This document shows positions 46,187 to 57,300 of a DNA stretch of 64,000 nucleotides, one piece after another (position 1 is the first letter of the stretch; every line of letters begins with the position of its first letter). Origin of the DNA: Lactarius indigo (lineage: Eukaryota > Basidiomycota > Agaricomycetes > Russulales > Russulaceae); the NCBI GenBank assembly GCA_025766275.1, contig JAFKAC010000072.1, positions 186,001-250,000 of the forward strand, given 5' to 3'. The position numbers and the translations under genes are program-made. Below the pieces are notes generated by a model, which worked only from the letters and a program-made list of their open reading frames with translations, was not told the origin of the DNA and made no database searches.

Positions 46187-46645
46187 TGTTATGGTTGTAC
46201 GTGTCGGACCCTTACTGTACCGGTTGTGGCTATGGCGGTAAGGTAGATTAGTCACGGACTTGGGGTTTACGATAGGAGTTAGGTGTTGAGAGATGACTCG
46301 ATCCTAGTACAGGTAGTAGTAGTATTAGGATTGCGCTAGTTACGCGATACGTTGGACGCTAGATTACTGTGACTCATGCAGCGCTTGAAAGCCTGCGCAT
46401 TTCTGTATTTAAGGTAGTTGCGAAAGACCAAGATACGCCATCTTGGTCTTCTTCAATTGTCATTTGTCTTGCACTCTCATCTCGAGTCTTGTTCCCCTTA
46501 TCCTGGATAAGGGCGTCGTTGTTATACTAGTGTCTTCGAACATCTAGATTCTGCCTTCGTGCCATACGCTCTCGGAGCATGATTAGCTAAGTCACCAGTC
46601 ACCTTAACTGAGCTCAAGTCGAGCTAACGTCATGACGACGTTACA
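46187..46645 (+). repeat. Gypsy-G 5' LTR
   Basis: TGTTATGG...ACGTTACA. TATTTAAG is at 46406 and ATCTTGGTCTT at 46440, again 34 bp apart. The hairpin AGACCAAGA/TCTTGGTCT has a 7-base loop. Confidence 0.92.
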
Positions 46646-46658
46646 TTAAGACCAAGAT
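46646..46658 (+). other. Gypsy-G primer binding site
   Basis: TT then AAGACCAAGAT (46648-46658), complementary to 46440-46450. The pairing is identical to the other families although the surrounding LTR sequence is diverged. Confidence 0.78.
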
Positions 46659-46662
46659 CCCA

Positions 46663-48662
46663 TTGTGGCGACTGTCAACACCCGCGATCAGTGGACAAGT
46701 TTCCATCCATACTCCTTAGAACGACAAGGAGATCGAAACGTACTGACCCAATTCCTGGGAGCAGCCCGGTGGAGAGATCGAGGAGACAAAACCGGATATT
46801 TTGTGGAATTCAATGGACCTACAAGGTTCAGACCCGTTGAGTTCAATTTCGACCACCTGTGTTGGGTAGAAATTACATGGAACCCCATAGACCATCGCTG
46901 GGACGTTGTCAGACCAGCCGGAAGGCAGTACCAGTGCGACATCAACGCACGCGAGCTCAATTCACGAGCTGATTGGGGACCGATTGACGGTCAAATACGA
47001 GAACATTCCACCGGGGAAGCGGTGAGCAAAGAAACTGAGGAAGAAGAATGAAGCGAAGAAGAACATCAACAAGCCAGTGTTGGACCCATCGAGCAGTACA
47101 CTATCCAACGAGCTGAGTCTCTGCATATCTCAGAACAACCAGAAGTTATTCACGTATGGTCACCAGTGGCAGAAATGGCAACCACCACCATGACTGCAGA
47201 AGAAATTGTAGCCATAAGAGAAAAAGCGGCGCACGAAGCAGCCAAGGCTATCAGATGAGAATCACAATGACATCTCCTGCCAATTAATCCCGAAACCGGG
47301 CACCGAATGACCACGGACGACGTGGCAATCTTTCGGGCCAGTGGACCAGACCAAGGAGACCCCCCATCTGGGGGCGGATGAAGGCAAGGACTGTCAATTG
47401 ACCCCCCACCAGGATGGGGAGGACCGCCGGGAGGAGACTTCCCTCGACGACTGGGAGGCGGAGGAGATCCACCGGATCTCCCAACTAACCCACCAGGAGG
47501 AGGACCCCCAGGTGGAGGCAATGGCGGAGGTCCTCCAGGAGGTGGAGGAGGAGGAGAACACGGACACGAAAAGCTAACCAGTGAACCTCCCACTATTTTC
47601 GACAGAGATCGTACTAAGGTGGATTCATTCCTCACGCAATGGCACGTATATTGGGGGATGAATCTCGACGCATCCATCATGCGCAACGACTATCAACGAT
47701 GCCTCCTGTTCCTGTCATACATCAAGGGGGTATCGGTTAGCGAATGGGTACTTTCGTACCTTAAATGGCTTAACCGGCAAGTACAACGAGGAATAGATCA
47801 ACACACGAGGGATCTATGGAACGCAGTGGCAGAAGGGTTTAACCAAAGGTTCGTTAATACCCTTGAACAAGAACAAGCTCAAGCGCTTCTAAGAAAGGGG
47901 CTCAAAATGATCAACAGAGATATCGACAAATACGTCAACGAGTTCGAAGAAGCCACCAGGAAGGCCGGATACCGCCTTAACGACCCCCAGACAATTGATT
48001 TATTCACCAAAGGGCTGCCGAAGAAACTCTACGAAAAGACCTACGATCTGGATGAACCAGAAACATTCAACGAATGGAAAAGAGCTACCCTGCGCCGACA
48101 GCGCAACTACATTCACATCCGGGCCCGGGTAGACGAATATAAAGATGCCAAGCCAAAGAAGACGGGCAACGCAGGATGGACCGTACCCCAAAACCTCGCA
48201 AACCCTTGGGCAATGGACACCTCCGCTGATCGAACCAAGGCGCAATTGGCAGGGTCAGAAGAAATCGACTACGGAAAGCCGCCCTACATGAACCTACCCC
48301 GCTTCCCGCCAAGAGGGGGGCCAGGGGCAAGAGGGCAAGGAAGAGGGGGGTCACGACGAGACCTAAGGACGGTGTTGTGTTATAATTGCAATGCCCCCGG
48401 ACATCTCTCACGAAATTGTCCCCATCCCAGACAACCAAGACAATAGCAGCCACAGAATGCTGGACCTTCCATAGCCCGGACAGCGGAAACCGACTATTAT
48501 GCTCAAGAAACGCCACTGGCACAGATACAGGCCACCTCGACCAGTAAGACCGCCGAAGAACGAGCCAAGGAATGGCTAACCAGAGTTGCGAATGCCCCGG
48601 ACGAAGTAAAAGACCTGATATTGCAGGACTTATGGGGAAAAGAGGGTTTTTGGAGCGCCTGA
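46663..48662 (+). pseudogene. Gypsy-G Gag
   Basis: The head is PIVATVNTRDQW, following an in-frame TAA in the primer site and with no ATG. The order is N-terminal domain (YFVEFNGPTRFRPVEFNFDH), acidic stretch, Gly/Pro linker (47350-47560), intact gag core (47619-48300, FLSYIKGVSVSEWVLSYLKW) and CCHC (CYNCNAPGHLSRNC, about 48380). It ends LQDLWGKEGFWSA with TGA 48660-48662. Stops at 47049, about 47256, about 47268 and about 47378 (TGA) and 48444 (TAG) break it; the TGAs fit CGA decay. Confidence 0.85.
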
Positions 48663-48684
48663 ACCCATCGGCCTGGGTGAGGGC
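48644..48684 (+). promoter_or_regulatory. Gag/Pol -1 frameshift signal of Gypsy-G
   Basis: GGGTTTT at 48644-48650 in Gag phase G GGT TTT, spacer TGGAGC, hairpin 48657-48684. The -1 frame is open into Pol (LERLNPSAWVRALNCNS). Confidence 0.8.
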
Positions 48685-51600
48685 TCTAAATTGTAATTCT
48701 GTAATCATGACACGCTTTCGTTCTCTTCGAATTCCAGTCTCGATACGCACAAATTACTGAATGGCCGACATAAGAGCACTAGTGGACTCGGGAGTCACTG
48801 ACAACTTCATACACCCAAACTTCATAAAAAAGATGGGTATTGGCACACGGCCATTAGCCCAGCCTCGCAAGATCTGGAACATCGACCAGACAGAAAATAA
48901 AGCTGGGTCCATCACTCATTTCACTGACCTCGATGTATACGCAAAAGGGTATCACAGAACAATGCGATTCCTTATAACAGACCTCGGAACCGAAGATATC
49001 GTGCTAGGGTACCCATGGTTGGCAACCTATGAACCAACCATCAGCTGGCGCAATGCAGTGATACATGAGGAAATCATGCCAGTGGTGATTAGTACGCAGG
49101 ACAGTCTTCACCAACATACCGTCATCGCCGCTGCTCTCACTGATAACCAAAAGGAAGAAATAGCTGCAAAGTTAGATGAAGAGGATGCGTATCTACGAGC
49201 CACCGCGTCTACTGAGCTAGCAATTCGAGCAAAAAAGGAAGAACAACCCATAGAATTGCCAGCAGAATACCAAGTATTCTGGAACCTCTTCAGCGAAGAG
49301 GCGTTGCAACGTTTCCCCCCTGCTAGGCCATGGGACCATGCAATCGATTTCAAACCAGATACCCCATCGGCAATAGACTGCAAGATATACCCGCTGACGC
49401 AAGAAGAAGAGGGCAAACTCAAGGAGTTTCTAGACGAAAAACTTAAGCAGGGATACTTACGCCCCTCCATTTCCCTGTACGCATCATCATTCTTCTTCGT
49501 CAAAAAGAAGGATGGAAAACTACGCCCAGTACAGGATTACCGGGTAATCAATTCTCATACTATACGCAACCAGTATCCTCTCCCTCTCATCCAAGACCTC
49601 ATCTATGACCTCAGCAACACGCACATTTATACCAAGCTTGATATCCGCTGGGGGTATAATAACATTCGTATTCGGGATGGTGACCAAGAAAAGGCAGCCT
49701 TCAAAACCAAATTCAGCCTCTTCGAACCAACGGTCATGTTCTTTGGCCTCACAAACTCACCCGCAACTTTCCAGACGATGATGAACCACATCTATCGGGA
49801 CACAATCGCCAAGCACGAACTCCAAGGGACCATCATCTGAGTTTATATGGACGATATCGGAATCGCAATGCGCGAAGGTCGCAACTCCGCGGACCATATC
49901 GCGGTGGTCATGGACATTCTTCAAGTTGCCCAGGAGCATGACCTATACTTCAAACTCGAGAAATGCCTCTTCCACTAACCTCGGATGGATTACCTGGGGG
50001 TAATCCTTGAAAAGGGGGTAACTCACATGGACCCGGTAAAAGTTCAAGGCATCAAGGACTGGCCAACGCCAACAAAAGTTAGGGACGTACGCTCCTTTCT
50101 TGGTTTTTGCAACTTTTACCGCTTATTTATCCGAGGTTTCGCCACGCACACCCGACCACTAAACCGACTCACAAGAAAGGATACTGAATGGCGATGGACG
50201 GAGGAAGAGGATCGCGCGTTCAAAACACTCAAACGCCTCGTCACCGAAGAACCGGTGTTAGCACACCCCGACCTGCAAGGACAATTTGAACTAGAAGTTG
50301 ATGCCTCCGGGTTCGCGGTGGGTGCAGTCCTTTTACAAAAGAAACGTGACGGGCGCAAGCACCCAATAGGATACTACTCTGCAACGCTGAGCGAAGCAGA
50401 ACACAACTACGACATTTACGACCTAGAACTCCTCACCATTGTAAAAGCTCTCCGACACTGGCGCCCCTTACTTGCGGGATCTCCACACAAGATCAAAATA
50501 TTCTCAGATCATCTAAACTTGCAATACTGGAAGACACCGCAAAAGATTAGCTGAAGAGTCGCCCAAGAGGTACTAGAGCTGATGGAATACGACTTCGAGA
50601 TCCATCATATCAAAGGAAAGAACAATGGCAGAGTGGACGCATTATCAAGGAGACCAGACTATGACCAAGGGGAAGAGGACAACCAAGGTGTGGTTGTCTT
50701 ACCCCCGGAAGTATTTGTACGAGCCACTAATACCGCACGCACACTGGAAATACACCCCATGATGCAACAACCGAGACGACAACAAGATCCCGCCATGATC
50801 AAGACCTGGGTCAATGCACATCGCCTCAAGAAAATCGACGGGGAATGGTACAAGGATGGACAACTGGTGATCACAGGGCCAATGACGACGTACCGGGCTA
50901 TCATACAAGACCACCATGACCCACCAGTACATGGACATCCTGGGATAAGTAGAACACAACAGATCGTAGAGCGACATCACTGGTGGCCAAACATCCGCCG
51001 AGATGTATATGAGTACGTCACCGGATGTGCTGACTGTCACCGGAACAAGGTCAACACCCAACCAACCCGCGCTCCATTACACCTGATCACCGCCATCACG
51101 GATGCCCCCCCTTTCCACACCATTGCCCTAGACTTCATCACCAAGTTACCAACTTCACAGTTGTATGACAGTATCCTGACCGTCACTGACCACGACTGCA
51201 GCAAAGCATCTATATTCATCCCGTGCAACGAAGAGATTACGGTGGAAGGTACCGCCATTCTGTACGTCAACCATGTGTTCAGGCGATTTGGGTTACCACG
51301 TAAAATTATCAGTGACCGCGACCCCCGATTCACCTCCAGATTTACAAGAGAAGTATGCCGCATACTGGGCATCCAACAAAACATTTCCACAGCCTACCAC
51401 CCACGCACAGACGGGCAGTCTGAACGCACCAATCAGTGGCCCGAACAATATCTGCGGTTCTGGGCCAATGAGCGTCAAGATAACTGGGCAGAGTATCTCC
51501 CCATAGCAGAATTCGCTCACAACAATTGGCCCCATGAGCACACAAAGCAATTGCCATTCATGCTCCTAATGGGGTATAACCCAACGGCCAATTGGACGGA

Positions 51601-53383
51601 TAAGCCATCCCCAATCCCCAACGTGATCACCAGACTGACACAGTTAAAGGAAGCGCGCCAGCTTGCACAAGACCTTATCAAAAAGGCACAAGATAGTTGG
51701 ATTCGGCACAAAGACACCCTGCGCTATCAGATCGGTGACCAAGTGTGGTTAGAAGGGAAGCATCTGCGAACCAATCAGCCCACGGCAAAACTAGCAGCAC
51801 AACGCCACAGACCGTTCAAAGTGATTCAGGTGATGTCCCCTTACAACTACCGCCTCGAACTTCCCACGCAGTGGAGCATCCACCCAGCGTTTCACATCAA
51901 TCTTCTCACACCATACAAAAACACCACCCTTCACGGCGAGAACTTCCCACGTCCACCACCGGATCTTGTGGAAGGGGAAGAAGAATACAAAGTCGAGGCA
52001 ATTCTAGATTCACGGCATTTCGGCAGACACAGAAAACTTCAGTATCTCGTCAAGTGGAAGGGGTATCCGGACTCGGAGAATCAGTGGGTCGATAAGGACG
52101 ACATATTCGCACCGGAAGCTGTAGAGGCATATCACGCGGGCCGATCGGCCGCCCACTATCATAAAAGCGACTCCCCAGGCGACCATGGAGAGTATCCCTC
52201 TTACCTTCGAACCTCTTATACTTCCATGCCCACCTCTCCTCTCAGACATGTCACCACAGCGATCCTCCTCGACCAAGTCGCACAAGACGCCGCCAACCTC
52301 ATCCAAGACGACGAAGAAACCGTGGTACAACAGGTCCGCCTCACTCCGTACACACCTGCAGACCTGTGAACGGGGCATATCACCGCTCAAGAGTGGGCTG
52401 CAGTCCTACAGAGGTTCCCCGACCCGACTCAGCAGCCCGACGATGAGCAGCAGCATGCCGTCCCTCACATCTTCCGGGATGACGACGGCAATCGAGAACC
52501 CATTGCCGTTATCCCCCCGTGTGACGACCTCATCGGCACATGGGGAATTCTCCCTGCCGACCGCCCCCTCGAAGACCCAACTGGAGTTAGAAGCAGTGGA
52601 GGACTGGTGGAGAGTGGCGAAGGAGTGGGCCGATGAACAATTGCGCTTAGCGCAGAAGAGATTGAGCGAGTTGCGGCAGTGCAGGCAGCGCTCCCTAACG
52701 ACGAAACTCACGTTGACGATGAAGATTACTACCTGGTCAGACACCCCCTCCTTCGAACGCACAGCCACCCTACTAATCCCCGAATCACCCCATGGCTCGT
52801 CCACACCGACGGCACCGCCATGTCTCGAGGACGTGTGCGACTGCCTGGCGTCGCACTTCACACCCCCATTATGCACGACGATGACCCTGCGCAGGTCCTT
52901 GTGCTTGAAGGGTTCAGGGCGAATCGACAGCCCCATTACATTCACTTCCCCATCACCGGACCCGATGGTGTAGAGAGGAACGCCAGTCATATTCAGATTG
53001 TCAGAGGTGCGAATCCTTTCGTACTGGGGCTCATCCCTGGTTCTCCCCATCTCTATGGCAAACCCCTGTACGCCTTCCCGATGCTATTGGCCACAGGACG
53101 CACCTTCATTGCCCACGAGGATCTCGTCATCCTCGCCTCCAACAAGGTTACGGACCGCGCGTTAAACCACATCAGGGATGAATCCCTGACTGCGGAGGTG
53201 ACACGCTACCGGGCAGCTGCGTATGAAGAAGAGCGGCTTGCGGCCTGTATCTGTCAACTTCAGGCCATGCGGCTGTCGGCGAGGGACGACAAGCGAGACT
53301 GTATTTACCGGTTGGAAAGGGCTAACGTATTCGAGCGGCTTAGTGATGAGCAGTCCACTTGGCCGGCGCGAGACTTTTGGTGA
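48651..53383 (+). pseudogene. Gypsy-G Pol with chromodomain and extension
   Basis: Protease (LVDSGVTDNF, about 48785), RT (about 49390-49980; VYMDDIGIA intact at about 49845), RNase H (EVDASGFAVGAVLLQ, about 50300; FSDHLNLQYW, about 50505), integrase zinc region (HHDPPVHGHPGISRT, CADCHRNK), core (LDFITKLP, ISDRDPRFTS, QSERTNQW), chromodomain (about 51990-52120, [16 protein letters not shown]) and extension to TGA 53381-53383. Stops are TGA 48758, 49838, 50552, 52367 and 52634 and TAA about 49976. Catalytic residues are otherwise intact. The extension keeps HTDGT, GANPFVLGLIPGSPHLYGKP and a helical tail. Confidence 0.88.
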
Positions 53384-53413
53384 GTCTGGAGTCTCACGCT
53401 GAAAAGGGGGTGA

Positions 53414-53872
53414 TGTTACGGTTGTATGTGTCGGACCCTTACTGTACCGGTTGTGGCTACGGCGGTAAGGTAGATTAGTCACGGACTCGGGGTTTACGAT
53501 AGGAGTTAGGTGTTGAGAGATGACTTGATCCTAGTACAGGTAGTAGTAGTATTAGGATTGCGCTAGTTACGCGATACGTTGGACGCTAGATTACTGTGAC
53601 TCACGCAGCGCTTGAAAGCCTGCGCGTTTCTGTATTTAAGGTAGTTGCGAAAGACCAAGATACGCCATCTTGGTCTTCTTCAATTGTCATTTGTCATGCA
53701 CTCTCATCTCGAGTCTTGTTCCCCTTATCCTGGATAAGGGCGTCGTTGTTATACTAGTATCTTCAAACATCTAGATTCTGCCTTCGTGCCATACGCTCTC
53801 GGAGCATGATTAGCTAAGTCACCAGTCGCCTTAACCGAGCTCAAGTTGAGCTAACATTGTGACGACGTTACA
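53414..53872 (+). repeat. Gypsy-G 3' LTR
   Basis: 459 bp, after GAAAAGGGGGTGA. It pairs with 46187-46645. Confidence 0.92.
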
Positions 53873-53877
53873 ACCAG

Positions 53878-54346
53878 CGTGAGTCTGACTTGGACACGAG
53901 AAAGGTGTAATCGACTTAGTGAAAGTCTGGCGAATGGGGATCACGTGTCAACCCAACGCTGGCTGAACAGGGGCTTTCAAGGCACATGCTGCAGCAAAAA
54001 TGAAGAAGGCTATCCTTGGTGGATAGTAGCGGAGGTACTCTCAGCCCGAGGCTAAGGCAAACAAGAGATGAGTAAAAAGGGGTGGATTGAAGAAGACCAA
54101 GATGGGGACTCTTGGTCTTCCAGAGTGACTACTTATACAAGTACACGCGGGCTTTGAAGCACCGCTGGAACAATAACTAACGAATAGCATATCTAGCTCG
54201 AACCCTAGTATCACTATCCTAGGAGTGAGTCATAAGAACCACAATCACATGTGTCTACTTATGCTGACTGATATGATGTAAGTGTCCATGACTAATACAA
54301 CAGTCGGACCATAGTCATAACCGGTCACAAGTTGGAGTCTGTAACA
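53878..54346 (-). repeat. Gypsy-H 3' LTR, main part
   Basis: It continues 46171-46186 across Gypsy-G. It ends GTCTGTAACA next to the reverse-strand GAAAAGGGGG tract. The hairpin is near 54090-54120. Confidence 0.9.
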
Positions 54347-54375
54347 TTACCCCCTTTTCAGATGCGAGGCCCACC

Positions 54376-57300
54376 TCAAATGAAAGCCGACAGTGGCCAA
54401 TTCTTCTGCACCTCCTCAATCCGCCAAAACATGTTAGCCCTCTCCAACCTATAAATGGAGTCGAGCTTATCTTGTGTGACATTAGCCAACTGAAGCCTAA
54501 TCTCCCTCATGCGCGTCAGCAGTCAATCCTCATGGAACGCCACCACTCAGTAGCGGTGAATTTCAGTGGTGAGGGATTCGTCTCCTATCTTCTTGAGGGC
54601 ATGGTCCGTGGTGTTCCCTTCCTTGATCATGATAAGGTCTTCATGAGCGATGAAGGCTCGGTCATTGTGAGGGCGGTGAGGTTTGGCATATAAGGGTTGG
54701 CTGTAGACGTACAGCGATCCATTCACCAACCCTAGTACGAAGGGGTTGCCGCACATAATCACCTGCACATGGTCGGCATCTACAACCTGCCCTCTGGGGA
54801 GCTTGACCTTGAAGGGAATCGTATTGGGTCCCCTATTGCGCCGGAATCCTTCTGGCACCAGGAGGGATGTGGGGTCATCTTCAGGAGATCTGGGCTCATG
54901 GGGTGCCACTCTGAAGACTCGGATGTCTCCTCGGTACATGGGGTCTCCGTTGGTGTAGACGACGTAAGGGGTAGCATCAGGATTGTCAGTGTGGTGGCGT
55001 GTTCTAAGGAATGAGTGGCTTGCCAGGTATTGATCGCTATCGTCATAGATAGCGTCACCATCCTCCAGTACTTCTGCCTTGCCTTCCTCGCCTTTCTTCT
55101 CATCTCCGCCATGTGCAGTTGCTCATCCTGCCACTTGCGTGCCATCTCCTTCCACTGCATCTCCCATGCTCGGAGTGATTGCACACTCGTCAGCGCTCAG
55201 GAGAGCCACTCAAAGGGTAGCAAGTTCTTCAGCAGTGATGGGGGTGGTGTTGAATCATTGGTTGGTGTCGGGGTCGATGAGGTTGTAAGTGGGGGAGGTG
55301 TCGTTGGTGAGGACCCCTCCGGTAGGTAAGGGGAACCTCCTTTGGATGGCATCCCACTCTTGCTGGGTGATAAACCCCTCTTCGTCGGGGACATCTTCAG
55401 GAGCTCTGAAGGTGTGCCGCATGTTACAGGCCACGGCACCCCTTGCGAGATGTTTGGCAAGTGTAGGGTTTGGTGTGGAGGCATCAATGGGAGTAGTCAT
55501 GGAAGAGTGGATAGTAGAAGTGGGGGATGGAGACTCAGCTTGACATCGAATTGACCTTATATGTATTTCTTGGTCGGGGTTTGAAGCCTTGAAGTCCCAA
55601 ATGGCTTGGTCAGCAAAGACATCATCCTTATTGACCCACTGGTTGTCCGAGTCTGGGTATCCCTTCCATTTCACAAGGTATTGTAGCTGACATCTTCTGC
55701 CGAATTGCCGAGAGTCCAGAATCTTCTCGACTTCGTATTCTTCTTCATTATTGACCAAATCAGGTGGTGGGCACTAATAGTTTGGTCCATGCGTGGGTGT
55801 TTCGCGATAAGGCATGAGAAGGTCTATGTGGAAGATGTCATGGATACTCCACTGTGTGGGAAGTTCAAGACGATAATTGACAGGGAACATCACCTGGACG
55901 ACCTTAAATGGTCCATGCTGTTTGGCAGCTAGTTTTGCAGTTGGCTGATATGTGCGTAGGTGGCATCCTTCAAGCCATACCAAATCGCCTTCTTTGAATT
56001 TGGGCATTTCCTTGTGTTTGACCCATGACTTCTGTGCCCTGAACATGCAGGAGAAGGCGCGCTGTCGTGCCTGTTTGAATTGATCCAGTCGTAGGGATAC
56101 TTGTGGAATAGGGGAAGGTCTATCAATCCAATCAGCACAGGGGTTGAACCCTGATAAGAGGAAGAAAGGGGACTCCCACATGGTTTTGTTAGGCCAGTTA
56201 TTATGCGTGAATTCTGCCATAGGAAGATAACGAACCCAGTCGTCTTGGCACTCATTTACCCAAAAGCGGAGATATTGTTCTAGCCATTGGTTTGTTCGCT
56301 CTGATTGGCCATCGGTTCTGGGGTGATAAGCAGTTGAGATGTTTTGACTGATGCCAAGAATCTTGCATATCTCCCGCATGAACTTGGATGCGAAGCATGG
56401 ATCTCAATCACTGATAACACACGAGGGGAGTCCAAATCATGGAAATACATGGGAGACGTACAGAGTGGCCATCCCTTTGGCTGTTACTTCTTCGTTGCAG
56501 GGGATGAAAACAGCGGCTTTGGTACAGTCATGGTCTGTTACCGTTAGGATGGAGTCGTATCCACGGGAGATGGGAAGTTTGGTGATGAAGTCCACTTCAA
56601 TGGTTTTGAATGGTAGGGCTTCTGGTTTGGGATAAATAGGCTGTAGGGGCACGCAAATAGGACGAAGGTTGATTTTGTGTCGCTGACATTCTGCGCAGCC
56701 CTTGACATAGTCTGTGACGTCGTTCTTCATTTGTGGCCACCAGTAGTGTTGTTCTGTAAGATGTAGGGTTCGTTTGATACCTGGGTGGCCATAGACAGGA
56801 GGATCGTGGTGGGCAGCAATGATAGTTCGTTTATCGTGAATTCTGCCGGTGACGACCTGGTGTCCGTCCTTGTACCATGTTCCTTCGATGTCTTTTAGTC
56901 TATGCGCATCGATCCAAGGTTTCAACTTAGCTGGATCTTGTTCATAAATGGGGTATTCTGGGGTCATGTCTATTGGCAGGATTTCCAGTCTCCAATGCTG
57001 GCATTGTAGGTCTTCGAACGTGGTTGCGCATGCGAAGACTTCCTCCGGTAATACTGTTATTCCTTTGTTGTCATTTTCTCCTTGGTCATAATCCAGTCTT
57101 CGTGATAATGCGTTGGCTCGTCCGTTGGAAGTCCCTTTGATGTGGTGAATTTCGAAGTTGTATTCAGAAAGCTCAAGTACTTCCCTGGCTACACACCTGC
57201 TGATCTTTTGTGGCGATTTCCAGTATTGCAAGTTGAGATGATTGGAGAAGACTTTAATTTTGTGGGGAGAGCCTGCTAGGAGAGGCCTCCAATGGCGAAA

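Larger units (their letters stand above)
46187..53872 (+). mobile_element. Gypsy-G: full-length, CpG-rich chromovirus
   Basis: 7,686 bp between two 459-bp LTRs, flanked by ACCAG (46182-46186 and 53873-53877). The LTRs differ at about 16 positions by eye, and nearly all of them are CpG transitions. It is a distinct family: its protein differs from the C/D/F/H group, but the primer, frameshift and extension design is the same. Confidence 0.95.
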
